Source of the DNA: an uncultured Lachnospiraceae bacterium
GTDB lineage: Bacteria > Bacillota > Clostridia > Lachnospirales > Lachnospiraceae
Direction: 5' to 3'
Length of the DNA stretch: 49,575 nucleotides
Assembly (NCBI GenBank): GCA_902786515.1
Contig: CADADA010000020.1
Location: forward strand, 1 to 49,575
Below are positions 12,380 through 22,628 of the stretch, one piece after another. The translations under genes and the position numbers were made by a program. Within the stretch, counting starts at the first letter, position 1; each line of letters starts with the position of its first letter. The notes beneath the pieces are model-generated. The model did no database searches. It was not told the DNA's origin and worked only from the letters and a program-made list of their open reading frames with translations.

Positions 12380-13732
12380 TCAGTTTGGACTGATTTTTTT
12401 AGTAATGACTTCTATCGTATTTTTAAAGTTTTCATTTTCCTGCATATCATTTGCAATCTTATTGATTCCATACATAACGGTAGAATGGTCTTTTCTCAGC
12501 ACTTCTCCTATATTGCTCAGAGACTGGTCGGTAAGTGTCCTTGAAAGGTACATTACAATCTGTCTCGGAATTGCTATATCTTTGCTCTTTTTCTTTGAAT
12601 AAATATCCTGCACATTAATATTAAAATGTTCTGCAACAATATTTGCAATCATATCAATGGTTATCTCATTGTTAGCGTTTGGCGATACTGTATCTTTAAG
12701 AACGTCCATTGCAAGTTCAAGATTCATCTCCTGATTTGAAATCTTTGAGTAAGCTACTATCTTATTGTAAGCACCTTCAAGTTCACGGATATTTGATATA
12801 ATATTAGTTGCAATATAATCAAGAACTTTATTATCTATATCAAAGTTTTCAGCCCGGCTTTTTTTCTGAAGAATTGCCATTCTTGTTTCATATTCAGGAG
12901 AGCCGATGTCTACGGATAAACCACATTCAAAACGCGAGCGCAGTCTGGCTTCTAATGTAGTCATTTCTTTAGGATGTCTGTCGGAAGAAATAACTATCTG
13001 TTTCTTAGATTCATATAATGTATTAAAGGTGTGGAAAAATTCTTCCTGACATCTTTCTTTACCTATTATAAACTGTATGTCGTCTATAAGAAGCACATCT
13101 ATGTTACGGTATTTATTTCTGAAATCAGTTACTTTATTCGTATCGTTTCTTAATATATTAATAAGGTCATTAGTGAAAGTTTCACTCGTAACATATAAAA
13201 CTTTCATATCCTTATTATGTTCAAGAATATAATGACCGATAGACTGCATAAGATGAGTTTTACCAAGACCTACCCCTCCATACAGGAAAAGGGGATTAAC
13301 CTCTTCGGCAGGAGACTCTGCAACTCTAAGGGCGTAGGCATGGGCAAATGTATTGCTGCCGCCTACAACGAATGTATCAAATGTATATTTAGGATTGAGA
13401 TTAGCTTCCATAATTCTTTCGTTGTTGACAGTATTTTTAGGAGAAACTACAGGAGTTTTTTCCGTGTCATTAAGCTTATTCTCAGGTATAAAGACAACAT
13501 CATAAGGTTGTCCGAGAACCTCAGAAATTGTAAATTGTATTATGGTAAGATACTTCTTACTCATATACCCTGCAACCATGTCACTCTCAACAATAACGTA
13601 AACTGTATTATCTTCGATAGAATGTACTTTTAATGGAAGAAACCAGGTTTTGAATGATACTTCAGATATATCATAATCTTCTCTCATAGTGTTAAGAATG
13701 TAATCCCATTTATCACGCAACAATTCAATCAT
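12380..13732 (-). CDS. dnaA: chromosomal replication initiator DnaA
   Basis: DnaA (450 aa) binds DnaA boxes and melts the origin. Domain I (residues 1-80) includes TWFLPLKVHSIE-like sequence; domain III has Walker A GGVGLGKTHLMQSIG (about 152-166) and Walker B LLIDDIQFI; the sensor region includes LEARLRSRFECGL; domain IV has the box-contacting DHSTVMYGINKI helix near the C terminus. The ATG at 13732 has AAGG about 8-12 nt upstream. DnaA boxes lie directly up- and downstream, which supports autoregulation. Confidence 0.98.
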   Translation of the reverse strand: MIELLRDKWDYILNTMREDYDISEVSFKTWFLPLKVHSIEDNTVYVIVESDMVAGYMSKKYLTIIQFTISEVLGQPYDVVFIPENKLNDTEKTPVVSPKNTVNNERIMEANLNPKYTFDTFVVGGSNTFAHAYALRVAESPAEEVNPLFLYGGVGLGKTHLMQSIGHYILEHNKDMKVLYVTSETFTNDLINILRNDTNKVTDFRNKYRNIDVLLIDDIQFIIGKERCQEEFFHTFNTLYESKKQIVISSDRHPKEMTTLEARLRSRFECGLSVDIGSPEYETRMAILQKKSRAENFDIDNKVLDYIATNIISNIRELEGAYNKIVAYSKISNQEMNLELAMDVLKDTVSPNANNEITIDMIANIVAEHFNINVQDIYSKKKSKDIAIPRQIVMYLSRTLTDQSLSNIGEVLRKDHSTVMYGINKIANDMQENENFKNTIEVITKKISPN

Positions 13733-14181
13733 CTTAGTACCTTACCTTTCAAAAAACCTAATTATTTATATTCTATAACAAAATGAGGTTTTTTTCAATA
13801 AACAATATTTATAATGAAATTTTTTATTTGTGAAGAAAAATGTGGATAAAATTGTGGATAATGTTGATAACTTGATGAAATATTGAAAAATTAGGTAATT
13901 GTAATGTTGAGAAAATTTTTGATAGAATATGGGATTTTGGATAAATTAGTTTACCGTAATGGAAATTTATTTTTAGTTATAAAAAAAGTTGATAGAATAA
14001 TTTAACATATAAACATGCGTAAATATGGGCATTGGGCATGTTTATGAGTAAGTTATCCACGTTTATCCACAAGTTTTCCACAAAATGTGGATAGATTTAT
14101 GTTAATTAATAAAAGAAATTATGTAAAGTGGATAACTTTTGTGGAATAAAATAAAAATTAATAAAAATAACATTTTATGTA
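13733..14181. other. oriC: oriC region, DnaA-box cluster
   Basis: This AT-rich gap between dnaA and rpmH, from which genes diverge in both directions, contains clustered DnaA boxes. Forward boxes are TTATCCACG 14053-14061, TTATCCACA 14063-14071 and TTTTCCACA 14074-14082. Reverse boxes are TGTGGATAA at 13841-13849 and 13853-13861, TGTTGATAA 13862-13870, TGTGGATAG 14086-14094 and AGTGGATAA 14127-14135. Gene order and box density mark it as the replication origin, with the dnaA-dnaN gap as its likely second half. Confidence 0.9.
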
Positions 14182-14210
14182 TTGACACTTAGGGTGTTAT
14201 TCCTTATAAT
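14182..14210 (+). promoter_or_regulatory. rpmH promoter
   Basis: TTGACA (14182-14187), 17-nt spacer and TATAAT (14205-14210) match both consensus hexamers perfectly. It lies 49 nt before the rpmH start and directly beside the DnaA boxes, so DnaA could affect it. Confidence 0.85.
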
Positions 14211-14259
14211 TGAAACGATATTTGCCAATTTTACATTAAAATTAAGGAGGTGTGTTCAT

Positions 14260-14394
14260 ATGAAGATGACATTTCAGCCAAAAAAGAGATCAAGATCTAA
14301 GGTTCATGGTTTTAGAGCAAGAATGAGTTCTGCAAGCGGAAGAAAGGTTTTAGCTTCCAGAAGAGCAAAAGGAAGAAAGAAATTATCAGCTTAG
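14260..14394 (+). CDS. rpmH: 50S ribosomal protein L34
   Basis: The 44-residue, highly basic product [20 protein letters not shown]... is L34, a component of the large ribosomal subunit. Start ATG 14260 is preceded by AAGGAGGTG at ideal distance; longer in-frame starts would run into the promoter. It is the first gene of the rpmH-rnpA-yidD-yidC-jag group. Confidence 0.97.
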   Translation: MKMTFQPKKRSRSKVHGFRARMSSASGRKVLASRRAKGRKKLSA

Positions 14395-14418
14395 ACCGCA
14401 TATATGTGGTCTTTTCTT
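14393..14418 (+). terminator. rpmH-rnpA attenuator hairpin
   Basis: AGACCGCATATATGTGGTCT (14393-14412) forms a stem with one G-U pair, followed by TTTTCTTCT. It overlaps the rpmH stop codon and may lower rnpA expression relative to L34, a common arrangement since far less RNase P protein than L34 is needed. Confidence 0.6.
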
Positions 14419-14443
14419 CTATAATGAAGGAGATATTAAATTA

Positions 14444-14779
14444 ATGAAACGATTTAATAGCATAAAAAAGAATGATGAATTTCGGTATATTTATAAAACA
14501 GGTAAGTCTTATGCCAATAAATATATTGTAATGTATATTAAAGATAACAAGGGACAGACTAACAGAATTGGTATATCAGTCAGCAAGAAGGTCGGTAACA
14601 GCGTTATAAGGCATAGACTTACCAGAATATTAAGGGAAATCTTCAGATTGAATGAAGAACATCTTAAAAAGGGAAATGATATTATTGTTATAGTAAGAAA
14701 TAATTCTAAAGATGCGGATTATAAAAAAATGGAAAGTGCCTATTTGCATTTATGTAAATTGCATGGCATTTTGAATTGA
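14444..14779 (+). CDS. rnpA: ribonuclease P protein component
   Basis: RnpA (111 aa) is the protein partner of the catalytic RNase P RNA, which removes 5' leaders from tRNA precursors. The N-terminal [16 protein letters not shown] and the conserved RNR-type segment [23 protein letters not shown] (given here in part: [15 protein letters not shown]) are diagnostic. AAGGAG lies upstream of the ATG. Its stop is immediately followed by yidD. Confidence 0.96.
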   Translation: MKRFNSIKKNDEFRYIYKTGKSYANKYIVMYIKDNKGQTNRIGISVSKKVGNSVIRHRLTRILREIFRLNEEHLKKGNDIIVIVRNNSKDADYKKMESAYLHLCKLHGILN

Positions 14780-14789
14780 GATGATGATA

Positions 14790-15002
14790 ATGAAAAAAAT
14801 ACTGATTTCTATTATTAAGTTTTATAGAAAATATTTATCAGGTTTAAAGATGTATACTCATTGCAGGTATATTCCTACATGTTCACAGTATGCAATAGAA
14901 GCAATAGAAAAGTATGGTTCTTTAAAGGGTACATTTTTAGCTTGTAAAAGAATATTGAGATGTAATCCTTTTTCAAAAGGGGGACTTGATCCTGTTCCAT
15001 AG
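14790..15002 (+). CDS. yidD: membrane protein insertion efficiency factor YidD
   Basis: This 70-residue protein has the YidD pattern: an N-terminal amphipathic helix ([18 protein letters not shown]), the [19 protein letters not shown] motif and the CNPFSKGG motif with conserved Cys residues. It acts at the inner face of the membrane next to YidC. I prefer ATG 14790 to 14781 because the GAG of the rnpA end is better spaced and the protein then starts like its homologues. Confidence 0.93.
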   Translation: MKKILISIIKFYRKYLSGLKMYTHCRYIPTCSQYAIEAIEKYGSLKGTFLACKRILRCNPFSKGGLDPVP

Positions 15003-15016
15003 AATGGAGGAAAGAT

Positions 15017-16405
15017 TTGTTTAATATGTTATTAACGCAGAACAGTACGCCGATACTGGGTGTCTGTGCAAAACTTTTGTCATACGTGATGAGAGGCATT
15101 TATATGTTGTTTAATATGGTTGGTATAGAGAATATAGGTCTTTGTATCATCGTATTTACATTATTGATAAAGCTTTTGCTATTTCCTATGACATTGAATC
15201 AGCAGAAGTTTTCAAAGTTATCTTCACTTATGAATCCTGAGATTCAGGAAATTCAGAAGAAGTATCAGGGAAAAAGAGATAATGAGTCAATGTTAAAGAT
15301 GCAACAGGAGACTCAGGCTGTGTATGATAAGTACGGAACATCTCCGACAGGCAGCTGTCTGCAAATGGCAATACAGATGCCGATATTGTTGTCTTTATAT
15401 TATATTGTAAGCAATATTCCGGCATATGTGCCTGAGGTAAAAGATTATTTTGAACCGGTAAGCAATGCTATATGTTCAGATTATGATTATTTTAATTATC
15501 TGGATGATATCAGTTCATATGACAAGAAAGATGATATTAAGTTTAGCAAGTTATCGGGTGTGGTAAATGATTTTGAAAAAACTGAAGGTAATAATGAAAA
15601 GGTTATAGACGTTCTTGCAAAGTATTCTAATAAACAGTGGAAGAATCTGGAGTACACATATGCAAATATGCAGGAAATTGTAACTACACTTCAGAATTGT
15701 TCAGAAGAGGACTGGGAAAATTTTGAAGAGAAATATAGTGGCAAGGAATTAAAGAGCTTTAAAAAGTTTGAAAATATGATAATTGATGAGGATGAATCAA
15801 AAGAATTTATTAATGCATGCAATTCATCCTATGAAAGTATAGTAAGTGCCAAGAAAGATATCAGGGAAGTATATAACTTTGGACCTATAAATCTTTCACA
15901 GACGCCTTATAATACACTTGGATGGGCTATATTGATTCCTATATTATCATATTTGACCCAATGGTATAGTGCAAGATTATCATTTGCAAATAATCCTATT
16001 GACGGTGATAATCCTATGGCATCTTCAATGAAGATGATGACTACGATTATGCCACTGTTTTCTTTGTTTTTAGCTTTTACAGTTCCGGCAGGTCTTGGTT
16101 TATATTGGGCATCGAGTGGACTTTTTCAGGTAATACAGCAAATTATTCTTAATAATTACTTTAAGAAAATTGATGTAAATGATATAATTGAGAAGAACGT
16201 AGAAAAGGCTAAGAAAAAGAAAGCCAAAAGAGGATATATGGCTAATATGCTTACAGAAGCTGCAAAGACGAATACGAAGACGATTTCTTCTAATGCAAAA
16301 ACAGACAGTCAAAGTAAGAGTGTAAACAGAAATGGAAAAATAAAACCGGGTAGCATGGCAGAAAAAGTAAATATGGTGAAAGATTTTAACGAAAGAAATA
16401 AGTAG
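15017..16405 (+). CDS. yidC: membrane protein insertase YidC/Oxa1 with large external insertion
   Basis: The 462-residue protein inserts proteins into the cytoplasmic membrane. TM1 is about 30-60, with a conserved charged cytoplasmic loop (TLNQQKFSKLSSLMNPEIQEI); TM2 is the CLQMAIQMPILLSLYYIVS segment; TM3 and TM4 span roughly 295-385 and include PLFSLFLAFTVPAGLGLYW; a basic tail follows. Between TM2 and TM3 lies an acidic insertion of about 140 residues (roughly 145-290), much longer than in B. subtilis SpoIIIJ. The start is TTG 15017 with TGGAGG 6 nt upstream; ATG 15026 is possible. No lipobox signal peptide is apparent at the N terminus. Confidence 0.94.
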   Translation: MFNMLLTQNSTPILGVCAKLLSYVMRGIYMLFNMVGIENIGLCIIVFTLLIKLLLFPMTLNQQKFSKLSSLMNPEIQEIQKKYQGKRDNESMLKMQQETQAVYDKYGTSPTGSCLQMAIQMPILLSLYYIVSNIPAYVPEVKDYFEPVSNAICSDYDYFNYLDDISSYDKKDDIKFSKLSGVVNDFEKTEGNNEKVIDVLAKYSNKQWKNLEYTYANMQEIVTTLQNCSEEDWENFEEKYSGKELKSFKKFENMIIDEDESKEFINACNSSYESIVSAKKDIREVYNFGPINLSQTPYNTLGWAILIPILSYLTQWYSARLSFANNPIDGDNPMASSMKMMTTIMPLFSLFLAFTVPAGLGLYWASSGLFQVIQQIILNNYFKKIDVNDIIEKNVEKAKKKKAKRGYMANMLTEAAKTNTKTISSNAKTDSQSKSVNRNGKIKPGSMAEKVNMVKDFNERNK

Positions 16406-16419
16406 GAGGTTTTTGCTGA

Positions 16420-17049
16420 ATGGAATATATTGAATTTACGGGGAAAACGGTTGATGAAGCTGTCACTGAAGCTTTAATAAAGTTAGAGACGACGAGCGAT
16501 AAGCTTGAATATGAGATTGTTGATAGAGGAAGTAATGGTCTTCTTGGTTTTATAGGAAGTAAACCTGCAAAAATTAAAGCTTGTAAAAAAAGAACAATTG
16601 AAGATTATGCAAGAGATTTTTTAAATGATTTATTCAGATGTATGAACCTTAACGTTAATATTGATATCAAATATGATGAAGAAAAATCTTATATGGATAT
16701 TGATTTATCAGGTGATGAGATGGGTATTATCATTGGAAAAAGAGGTCAGACGATTGATTCTCTTCAATATATTGTCAGTCTGGCTGTCAATAAAGAGACA
16801 GATACTTTTGTTAAAGTAAAGGTGGATACTGAAAATTACAGACAGAGAAGAAGAGAGACTTTAGAAAATCTTGCAAAGAATATTTCATATAAGGTAAAAA
16901 GAACCAGAAAATCTGTATCATTAGAGCCTATGAATTCTTATGAAAGAAGAATAATTCACTCTGCATTGCAGAATGACAAATATGTGATAACTAAGAGTGA
17001 AGGTGAAGAGCCATACAGACACATTATAGTTTGTTTAAAACGTAATTAG
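16420..17049 (+). CDS. jag: RNA-binding protein Jag (KhpB)
   Basis: The 209-residue protein has the Jag N-terminal domain (EYIEFTGKTVDEAVTEAL, residues 2-19, and GLLGFIGSKPAKIKA), a type II KH domain with MGIIIGKRGQTIDSLQYIVS (about 108-127) and a C-terminal R3H domain with ERRIIHSALQNDKYVITKSEG. KhpB works with KhpA as an RNA chaperone affecting cell division in streptococci. The gene follows yidC by 14 nt, with AGGAGG upstream, and the operon ends at the terminator beyond it. Confidence 0.94.
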   Translation: MEYIEFTGKTVDEAVTEALIKLETTSDKLEYEIVDRGSNGLLGFIGSKPAKIKACKKRTIEDYARDFLNDLFRCMNLNVNIDIKYDEEKSYMDIDLSGDEMGIIIGKRGQTIDSLQYIVSLAVNKETDTFVKVKVDTENYRQRRRETLENLAKNISYKVKRTRKSVSLEPMNSYERRIIHSALQNDKYVITKSEGEEPYRHIIVCLKRN

Positions 17050-17065
17050 AACGATTATGATGATG

Positions 17066-17098
17066 AAAATGTCCGCTTTAAATTGCGGACATTTTTGT
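17066..17098 (+). terminator. terminator after jag
   Basis: AAAATGTCCGC (17066-17076) pairs with GCGGACATTTT (17085-17095) across an 8-nt loop, followed by TTGTTA. It separates the rpmH-jag block from mnmE. Confidence 0.85.
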
Positions 17099-17119
17099 TA
17101 AGAAAGGTATGATAATAAT

Positions 17120-18499
17120 ATGTATAGAACTGATACGATAGCGGCAATTTCCACTTCATTAGGTAATTCAGGTATTGGTATCGTAAGAATCAGCGGAGAA
17201 GATTCAATTCAAATTGCTGATAAAATATTCAGATCGGTGAAGAATGGAAAAAAACTTAAGGATGTTCCATCTCATACAATTCATTATGGTAATATTATTG
17301 ATGGTGATAATATAATTGATGAAGTTTTGGTTATGGTTATGAAAGAACCAAATACTTATACGAGAGAAAATATTGTAGAAATAAATTGTCATGGAGGAGC
17401 ATTGGTTATGAAAAAAGTACTTAACCTTGCTCTTAGAAATGGCGCGAGATGTGCAGATCCGGGAGAATTTACAAAGAGGGCTTTTCTTAATGGAAGAATC
17501 GATTTATCTCAGGCTGAAGCTGTTATAAATGTTATTAATGCCAAGAATAATATGGCACTGGATGTATCATTAAAACAGTTAAAAGGTTCTATTTCAAATG
17601 TTGTTATCAATATTAGAAAAGAGATACTTCATGAAATGGCATATATTGAGTCTGCATTGGATGATCCGGAACATTATCATATGGATAACTATGGTGAAGA
17701 ATTAAAACCTAAAATTTTGAATTTAAAAAACAGGTTGCAAAAACTACTGGACACTGCTGATAATGGACGTATTATAACTGAAGGTATTAGAACAGTTATA
17801 CTTGGAAAACCAAATGTAGGAAAGTCTTCATTGATGAATTTTCTGCTTGGTGAAGACAGGGCAATTGTGACGGATATAGCAGGAACTACAAGAGATATTC
17901 TTGAGGAAAATATAAGAATTGATGATATAAGTCTTAATATTATAGATACTGCAGGTATAAGAGATACTAATGATGTTGTAGAAAAAATAGGTGTAAAAAG
18001 AGCGAAAGAATTGGCTCATTCTTCAGATTTTATTATAATGCTGCTTGATTCATCAGCACCTTTAGATGAAGATGATAAAGAAATTATTAAGTTAATCGAA
18101 GATAAGAAAGCTGTAGTTTTATTAAATAAATCAGATTTGAAAACTGTTACGGATGAAAAAGAAGTTAGAATGTATACTGATAAAGAGATTATAAATGTTT
18201 CTGTGAAAAATGAAGTTGGTATTGAAAAACTTACTGAATTGATTAAAAAGATGTTCTATTCAGGAGATATTACTTTTAATGATGAGGTATATCTTACAAA
18301 TGAAAGACACAAACATGCAATTTATGAATCAATAGGAAGTCTTGACCTTGTTCTTGAAAGTATTGAATCCGGCATGCCGGAGGATTTTCTTACAATTGAT
18401 TTGATGAATACTTACGAAACACTCGGTTCTATTATTGGAGAACAGATGGGTGAAGACCTTGTTAATGAGATATTTAGTAAATTCTGTATGGGAAAATAA
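17120..18499 (+). CDS. mnmE: tRNA modification GTPase MnmE
   Basis: MnmE (459 aa) works with MnmG to add carboxymethylaminomethyl or related groups to wobble uridine 34 of certain tRNAs. The N-terminal folate-binding domain begins [20 protein letters not shown]. The G domain has [12 protein letters not shown] (about 230-241), [16 protein letters not shown] and NKSDL. The C-terminal motif FCMGK supplies the conserved cysteine. The gene is followed by mnmG after 22 nt, as in most bacteria. Confidence 0.97.
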   Translation: MYRTDTIAAISTSLGNSGIGIVRISGEDSIQIADKIFRSVKNGKKLKDVPSHTIHYGNIIDGDNIIDEVLVMVMKEPNTYTRENIVEINCHGGALVMKKVLNLALRNGARCADPGEFTKRAFLNGRIDLSQAEAVINVINAKNNMALDVSLKQLKGSISNVVINIRKEILHEMAYIESALDDPEHYHMDNYGEELKPKILNLKNRLQKLLDTADNGRIITEGIRTVILGKPNVGKSSLMNFLLGEDRAIVTDIAGTTRDILEENIRIDDISLNIIDTAGIRDTNDVVEKIGVKRAKELAHSSDFIIMLLDSSAPLDEDDKEIIKLIEDKKAVVLLNKSDLKTVTDEKEVRMYTDKEIINVSVKNEVGIEKLTELIKKMFYSGDITFNDEVYLTNERHKHAIYESIGSLDLVLESIESGMPEDFLTIDLMNTYETLGSIIGEQMGEDLVNEIFSKFCMGK

Positions 18500-18521
18500 T
18501 AATGTAGAAATGGAGTCAACT

Positions 18522-20417
18522 ATGTCTAATGTTAAAGAAGAATATGATATTTTAGTCGTGGGAGCTGGACATGCCGGCTGCGAGGCAGCATTAGCGTGTG
18601 CCAGACTTGGTCTTAATACTATTATGTTTACTGTAAGCATTGATAGTATTGCTCTAATGCCTTGTAATCCTAATATTGGCGGAAGTTCTAAGGGACATCT
18701 TGTTAAGGAACTTGATGCTTTAGGGGGTGAAATGGGTAAAAATATTGATAAAACTTTTATTCAGTCTAAGATGTTAAATAAGTCTAAGGGTCCTGCTGTA
18801 CATTCTTTAAGAGCACAGGCTGACAAACAGGATTATAGCAGAGAAATGAGAAGAACTCTTGAAAATACAGATAATCTGACAATTCGACAGGCTGAAATAT
18901 CAGAACTGATGGTTAATGACGGAGTTATTGTCGGTGCAAAAACATTTTCAGGTGCCGAGTACTATACTAAAGGTGTTATTTTATGTACAGGTACATATTT
19001 AAGAGCCAGATGTATATATGGCGATGTGAGCAATCCAACGGGACCTAACGGATTGCAGGCAGCCAATCATTTAACTGATTCTTTGAAAAGCCTCGGAATT
19101 GAGATGTATAGATTTAAGACAGGTACTCCTGCCAGAGTAGATAAAAGAAGTATAGATTTTAGCAAAATGGAGGAGCAGTTTGGAGATGAAGAGATTGTTC
19201 CGTTTTCATTTTCAACGAATCCTGAAGATATTCAGAAAGAACAGATTTCATGCTGGCTTACATATACAAATGAAAAGACACATCAGATTATTAAAGATAA
19301 TATAGACAGGTCACCTTTATTTTCAGGTATGATAGAGGGAACTGGACCAAGATATTGTCCTTCTATTGAAGATAAGGTGATGAAATTTGCAGATAAAAAC
19401 AGGCATCAGGTTTTCATTGAACCTGAGGGTAATTATACGAATGAAATGTATCTTGGAGGTATGTCAAGTTCTCTTCCTGAGGATGTTCAATATGAAATGT
19501 ATAGAACGGTACCCGGACTGGAAAATGTTAAAATTGTAAGAAATGCATATGCTATTGAATACGATTGTATTAATCCAAGACAATTAAAGCCAACTCTTGA
19601 ATTTAAAAATATTAAGGGATTATTTAGTGGTGGACAGTTTAACGGAAGCTCCGGTTACGAAGAGGCGGCTGTTCAGGGATTTATAGCCGGTGTTAATTGT
19701 GCTATGTATGTTCTTGGAAGAGAACAGATTATTCTTGACAGGTCACAGGCTTATATCGGAGTCCTGATTGATGATCTTGTTACTAAGGAAAATCATGAAC
19801 CGTACAGAATGATGACATCGAGAGCTGAATATAGATTACTTCTGAGACAGGATAATGCTGATTTGAGACTTACTGAAATCGGATACAAAATAGGTCTTGT
19901 TTCAGAAGAGACATATCGCAGTGTTGAATTAAAGAAAAGACAGATTGAAGATGAGATAGCCAGATTAAACACAATTACAGTTGGAGCAAATAAAAAAATG
20001 TCTGATTTTCTTGAGTTACATAATAGTACTCCGCTTAAAACAGGAAGTAATCTTGCAGAATTAATCAAGAGACCTGAACTTAATTATGAAATTCTTTCTG
20101 AATTTGATAGTGAGCGGGAAGAGCTTCCTAAGGATGTTATAAATCAGATTAACATTAACTTAAAGTATGATGGTTATATTAAAAGACAGATGCGACAGGT
20201 TGAACAGTTTAAAAAGCTGGAAAATAAAAAATTGTCTGAAAATATAGATTATTGTCAGATAAATGGACTTAGAAATGAGGCTAAACAGAAGTTAAATACT
20301 TATAAACCTGTTTCTATTGGTCAGGCATCAAGAATTTCTGGAGTATCTCCAGCTGATATATCTGTTTTGTTGATTTATCTGGAACAGATTAATAAAGAAG
20401 GTGGAAAACATGAGTAA
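18522..20417 (+). CDS. mnmG: tRNA uridine-5-carboxymethylaminomethyl modification enzyme MnmG
   Basis: The 631-residue FAD protein is the partner of MnmE in wobble-uridine modification. The N-terminal dinucleotide-binding motif [19 protein letters not shown] is clear, followed by [33 protein letters not shown] and the [10 protein letters not shown] motif; the C-terminal helical domain ends in [20 protein letters not shown] chose ATG 18522, with TGGAG 6 nt upstream, over a start at 18435 that would overlap mnmE by 65 nt and add an atypical N terminus. Its end overlaps rsmG by 8 nt. Confidence 0.97.
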   Translation: MSNVKEEYDILVVGAGHAGCEAALACARLGLNTIMFTVSIDSIALMPCNPNIGGSSKGHLVKELDALGGEMGKNIDKTFIQSKMLNKSKGPAVHSLRAQADKQDYSREMRRTLENTDNLTIRQAEISELMVNDGVIVGAKTFSGAEYYTKGVILCTGTYLRARCIYGDVSNPTGPNGLQAANHLTDSLKSLGIEMYRFKTGTPARVDKRSIDFSKMEEQFGDEEIVPFSFSTNPEDIQKEQISCWLTYTNEKTHQIIKDNIDRSPLFSGMIEGTGPRYCPSIEDKVMKFADKNRHQVFIEPEGNYTNEMYLGGMSSSLPEDVQYEMYRTVPGLENVKIVRNAYAIEYDCINPRQLKPTLEFKNIKGLFSGGQFNGSSGYEEAAVQGFIAGVNCAMYVLGREQIILDRSQAYIGVLIDDLVTKENHEPYRMMTSRAEYRLLLRQDNADLRLTEIGYKIGLVSEETYRSVELKKRQIEDEIARLNTITVGANKKMSDFLELHNSTPLKTGSNLAELIKRPELNYEILSEFDSEREELPKDVINQININLKYDGYIKRQMRQVEQFKKLENKKLSENIDYCQINGLRNEAKQKLNTYKPVSIGQASRISGVSPADISVLLIYLEQINKEGGKHE

Positions 20418-21129
20418 TAATGTGGATAAACTTGTCAGAGGCCTTGATGAATTGTGTATTACTTTTGATGATAAAATAATTGATAAGTTCATTAGTTACT
20501 ATATTATTTTAATTGAAAAAAATAAAATTATGAATCTTACGGCAATTACTGAACTTGATGAAGTTATCGAAAAGCATTTTTTAGATAGTATTTCTTTATG
20601 TAAATATTTTGATTTCAATAAAGATATTAATTTAATTGATGTGGGAACCGGTGCCGGTTTTCCGGGAGTACCATTAAAGATTGTTTTTCCTGACATTCAT
20701 ATAACACTTTTAGATTCTCTCGGTAAACGTGTTAATTTTTTAAATGAAGTTATTGAAATTATTGGTTTAAAAGATATTCAAGCTATTCATGGAAGGGCAG
20801 AAGATTATGGCAGAAATCCTGATTATAGAGAAAAGTATGATTTGTGTGTTTCAAGAGCTGTAGCTAATATGTCCTCATTAGCTGAATATTGCCTGCCTTT
20901 TGTAAAAGTTAATGGATTTTTTATCCCATATAAATCAGGTGATTGTGATGAAGAAGTAACTAATTCTAAGAGTGCACTTAAGAAACTTTCAGGCAAGATA
21001 ACTAGTATTAAAAAATTTAATCTTCCTGATTCTGATATAAGCAGAAGTTTTGTGTTTGTAAAAAAATATGATGTAATGTCTGATAAGTATCCAAGAAAAT
21101 CCGGGTTACCTACTAAAAAGCCTTTATAA
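20410..21129 (+). CDS. rsmG: 16S rRNA (guanine-527-N7)-methyltransferase RsmG
   Basis: RsmG (239 aa) methylates G527 of 16S rRNA using SAM. The SAM-binding motif is [17 protein letters not shown] (about 77-93), preceded by the family block [21 protein letters not shown] and followed by [14 protein letters not shown] and [21 protein letters not shown] 20410 has GAAGGTGG upstream and overlaps the mnmG stop. The gene ends at a strong terminator shared with the convergent hydrolase gene. Confidence 0.95.
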   Translation: MSNNVDKLVRGLDELCITFDDKIIDKFISYYIILIEKNKIMNLTAITELDEVIEKHFLDSISLCKYFDFNKDINLIDVGTGAGFPGVPLKIVFPDIHITLLDSLGKRVNFLNEVIEIIGLKDIQAIHGRAEDYGRNPDYREKYDLCVSRAVANMSSLAEYCLPFVKVNGFFIPYKSGDCDEEVTNSKSALKKLSGKITSIKKFNLPDSDISRSFVFVKKYDVMSDKYPRKSGLPTKKPL

Positions 21130-21173
21130 AAAAATCCTTCTATCAAATGTATATATGATAGAAGGATTTTTTT
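21128..21173. terminator. bidirectional terminator between rsmG and hydrolase gene
   Basis: AAAAATCCTTCTATCA pairs with TGATAGAAGGATTTTT (21156-21171) around a 10-nt loop. A-rich and T-rich arms flank the stem on both sides, so it can end transcription from both converging genes. It abuts both stop codons. Confidence 0.9.
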
Positions 21174-21999
21174 AAATGTAATTTTTTATAAATTTATATA
21201 CTTTTTCAGGTTTTTCGATATGCGGGTAAGCATGTTTGTTATCTATATATGAATATATATCCAGTTTGATTCTTGATAAATAATTTTCATAGTTAATATC
21301 TGTTTTACCTTCAACAATACTGGCATAGAGATATTTTGATTTATCTTTATCATAGTGGATGCTGTCATATTTGCTGTTCATATATTCATGTATTCTATAA
21401 CTCTTATCCAGATCTTTTAACATTTTTATTTTGCTGAATTTATAGTTATAAATCAATGTACCTATAACCGGTAACTTTATTATTTTTATCAGTAATTTAT
21501 TATAATTAATTGTCGTAGGTTTTGCCGGATTAATCATTATAATTTTATCTATCAGACCTTGCTCATATATTTCTGTTGAAACTGCTATATAATTGCTGTT
21601 CCCAGATGTTATTATGATTGTTTTATCTTTAATAATCTTTTTTATAAAATCTGATATTAATCTGCTATACATGTAATTAGTATATATAATGTTGTCTTTG
21701 TTTGAATTTCCACAGCCCAATAAATTAAGTGAAAATACTTTGTTTTCTTTTGACAAGTATTCTGTTATATAATTCCATTCATTTATATTGTCGCCTTCTG
21801 ATAAATTATGAATTAGAAGTAAAGGTTTACCTTCTCCTAATTCTAAATATTTTATTTCTCCAAAGATACTTTCAAATGTTTTATATGAACTTTTTTTGAA
21901 AGTATTATTAATCCCTGAAGTAATAGATATATATTGGTTGAATGCAAACATTGTTCCTATTGAAACAAATAATGATTTTATAATTTTCTTAGCTTTCAT
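21172..21999 (-). CDS. membrane-anchored alpha/beta hydrolase fold protein
   Basis: The 275-residue protein has an N-terminal hydrophobic segment (about 8-25) after a Lys-rich start, suggesting a membrane anchor, then an alpha/beta hydrolase core. Supporting signs are GKPLLLIHNLSEGDNINEW (oxyanion HG-like region near 58-76), LNLLGCGNSNK (near 91-101), the nucleophile elbow TSGNSNYIAV with Ser135, and a C-terminal AYPHIEKPEKV block that would supply the catalytic histidine. The elbow is GNSNY rather than GxSxG, so the second glycine is replaced by Asn; activity is therefore uncertain. Similar proteins occur in Lachnospiraceae, but the substrate is unknown. It is the only minus-strand gene between dnaA and birA and is AT-rich. 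Confidence 0.7.
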   Translation of the reverse strand: MKAKKIIKSLFVSIGTMFAFNQYISITSGINNTFKKSSYKTFESIFGEIKYLELGEGKPLLLIHNLSEGDNINEWNYITEYLSKENKVFSLNLLGCGNSNKDNIIYTNYMYSRLISDFIKKIIKDKTIIITSGNSNYIAVSTEIYEQGLIDKIIMINPAKPTTINYNKLLIKIIKLPVIGTLIYNYKFSKIKMLKDLDKSYRIHEYMNSKYDSIHYDKDKSKYLYASIVEGKTDINYENYLSRIKLDIYSYIDNKHAYPHIEKPEKVYKFIKNYI

Positions 22000-22127
22000 A
22001 TTTTACTCCTTGTATATTTACGTTTGAATATATTATATCATATTTTAACACAGATTATATAAATTTATGGTATAATTTTTATATGTTTTAAAAATAATTG
22101 CCGTGTGCGAAAGGAAGTGGTATTGCT

Positions 22128-22628
22128 ATGACAGGTACTTTTGATTCTTTTAGAGATACTGTCAAAAATTATTTTGAGGAGAAAATAAATATAAATAATG
22201 ATGCTATAGAAAATATAGATGAGCAATATAATAAGAATAATATATTTATTGATAAAATAAATATTAAAATAAATGAGCTAAAAAAGAATATTGATAATTC
22301 TTATGACATATTCATGCCCAATCATGAATCTAAAGATTTTAATACTGTTGAAATAGACAAGTTAAATGATGACTTGAATGAATTAAAAGAAAAAAATATA
22401 GCTTTAACTGAAACTAAAGAAAATATAAATCTACAGAATAAAGAACTAAATAAGATGTTAAAATATATAACAAATTTTGAAGTCGAAAAAAATAATATAG
22501 ATGAAGAAATAAAAAATAAACTATTGTTTTGCGAAAAAATTTGTGTAGTTGACTCTCATCGGTGTAAAACAGAATTAAATAAAATAAACAATTTATTGAC
22601 TGATGTTTCACGTGAAACACTTATATAA
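22128..22628 (+). CDS. coiled-coil hypothetical protein overlapping parS
   Basis: This 166-residue, very Lys/Asn/Glu-rich protein is predicted by eye to form extended coiled coil over most of its length (about 25-135), with no signal peptide or membrane segment. I do not recognise its family. ATG 22128 has AAGGAAGTGG upstream; an earlier TTG at 22098 is less likely. The last codons (DVSRET) are formed by the first parS palindrome, so the 3' end of the gene doubles as a ParB-binding site. Its place directly before parS and parAB hints at a link to chromosome segregation, but this is inference from position. Confidence 0.6.
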   Translation: MTGTFDSFRDTVKNYFEEKININNDAIENIDEQYNKNNIFIDKINIKINELKKNIDNSYDIFMPNHESKDFNTVEIDKLNDDLNELKEKNIALTETKENINLQNKELNKMLKYITNFEVEKNNIDEEIKNKLLFCEKICVVDSHRCKTELNKINNLLTDVSRETLI

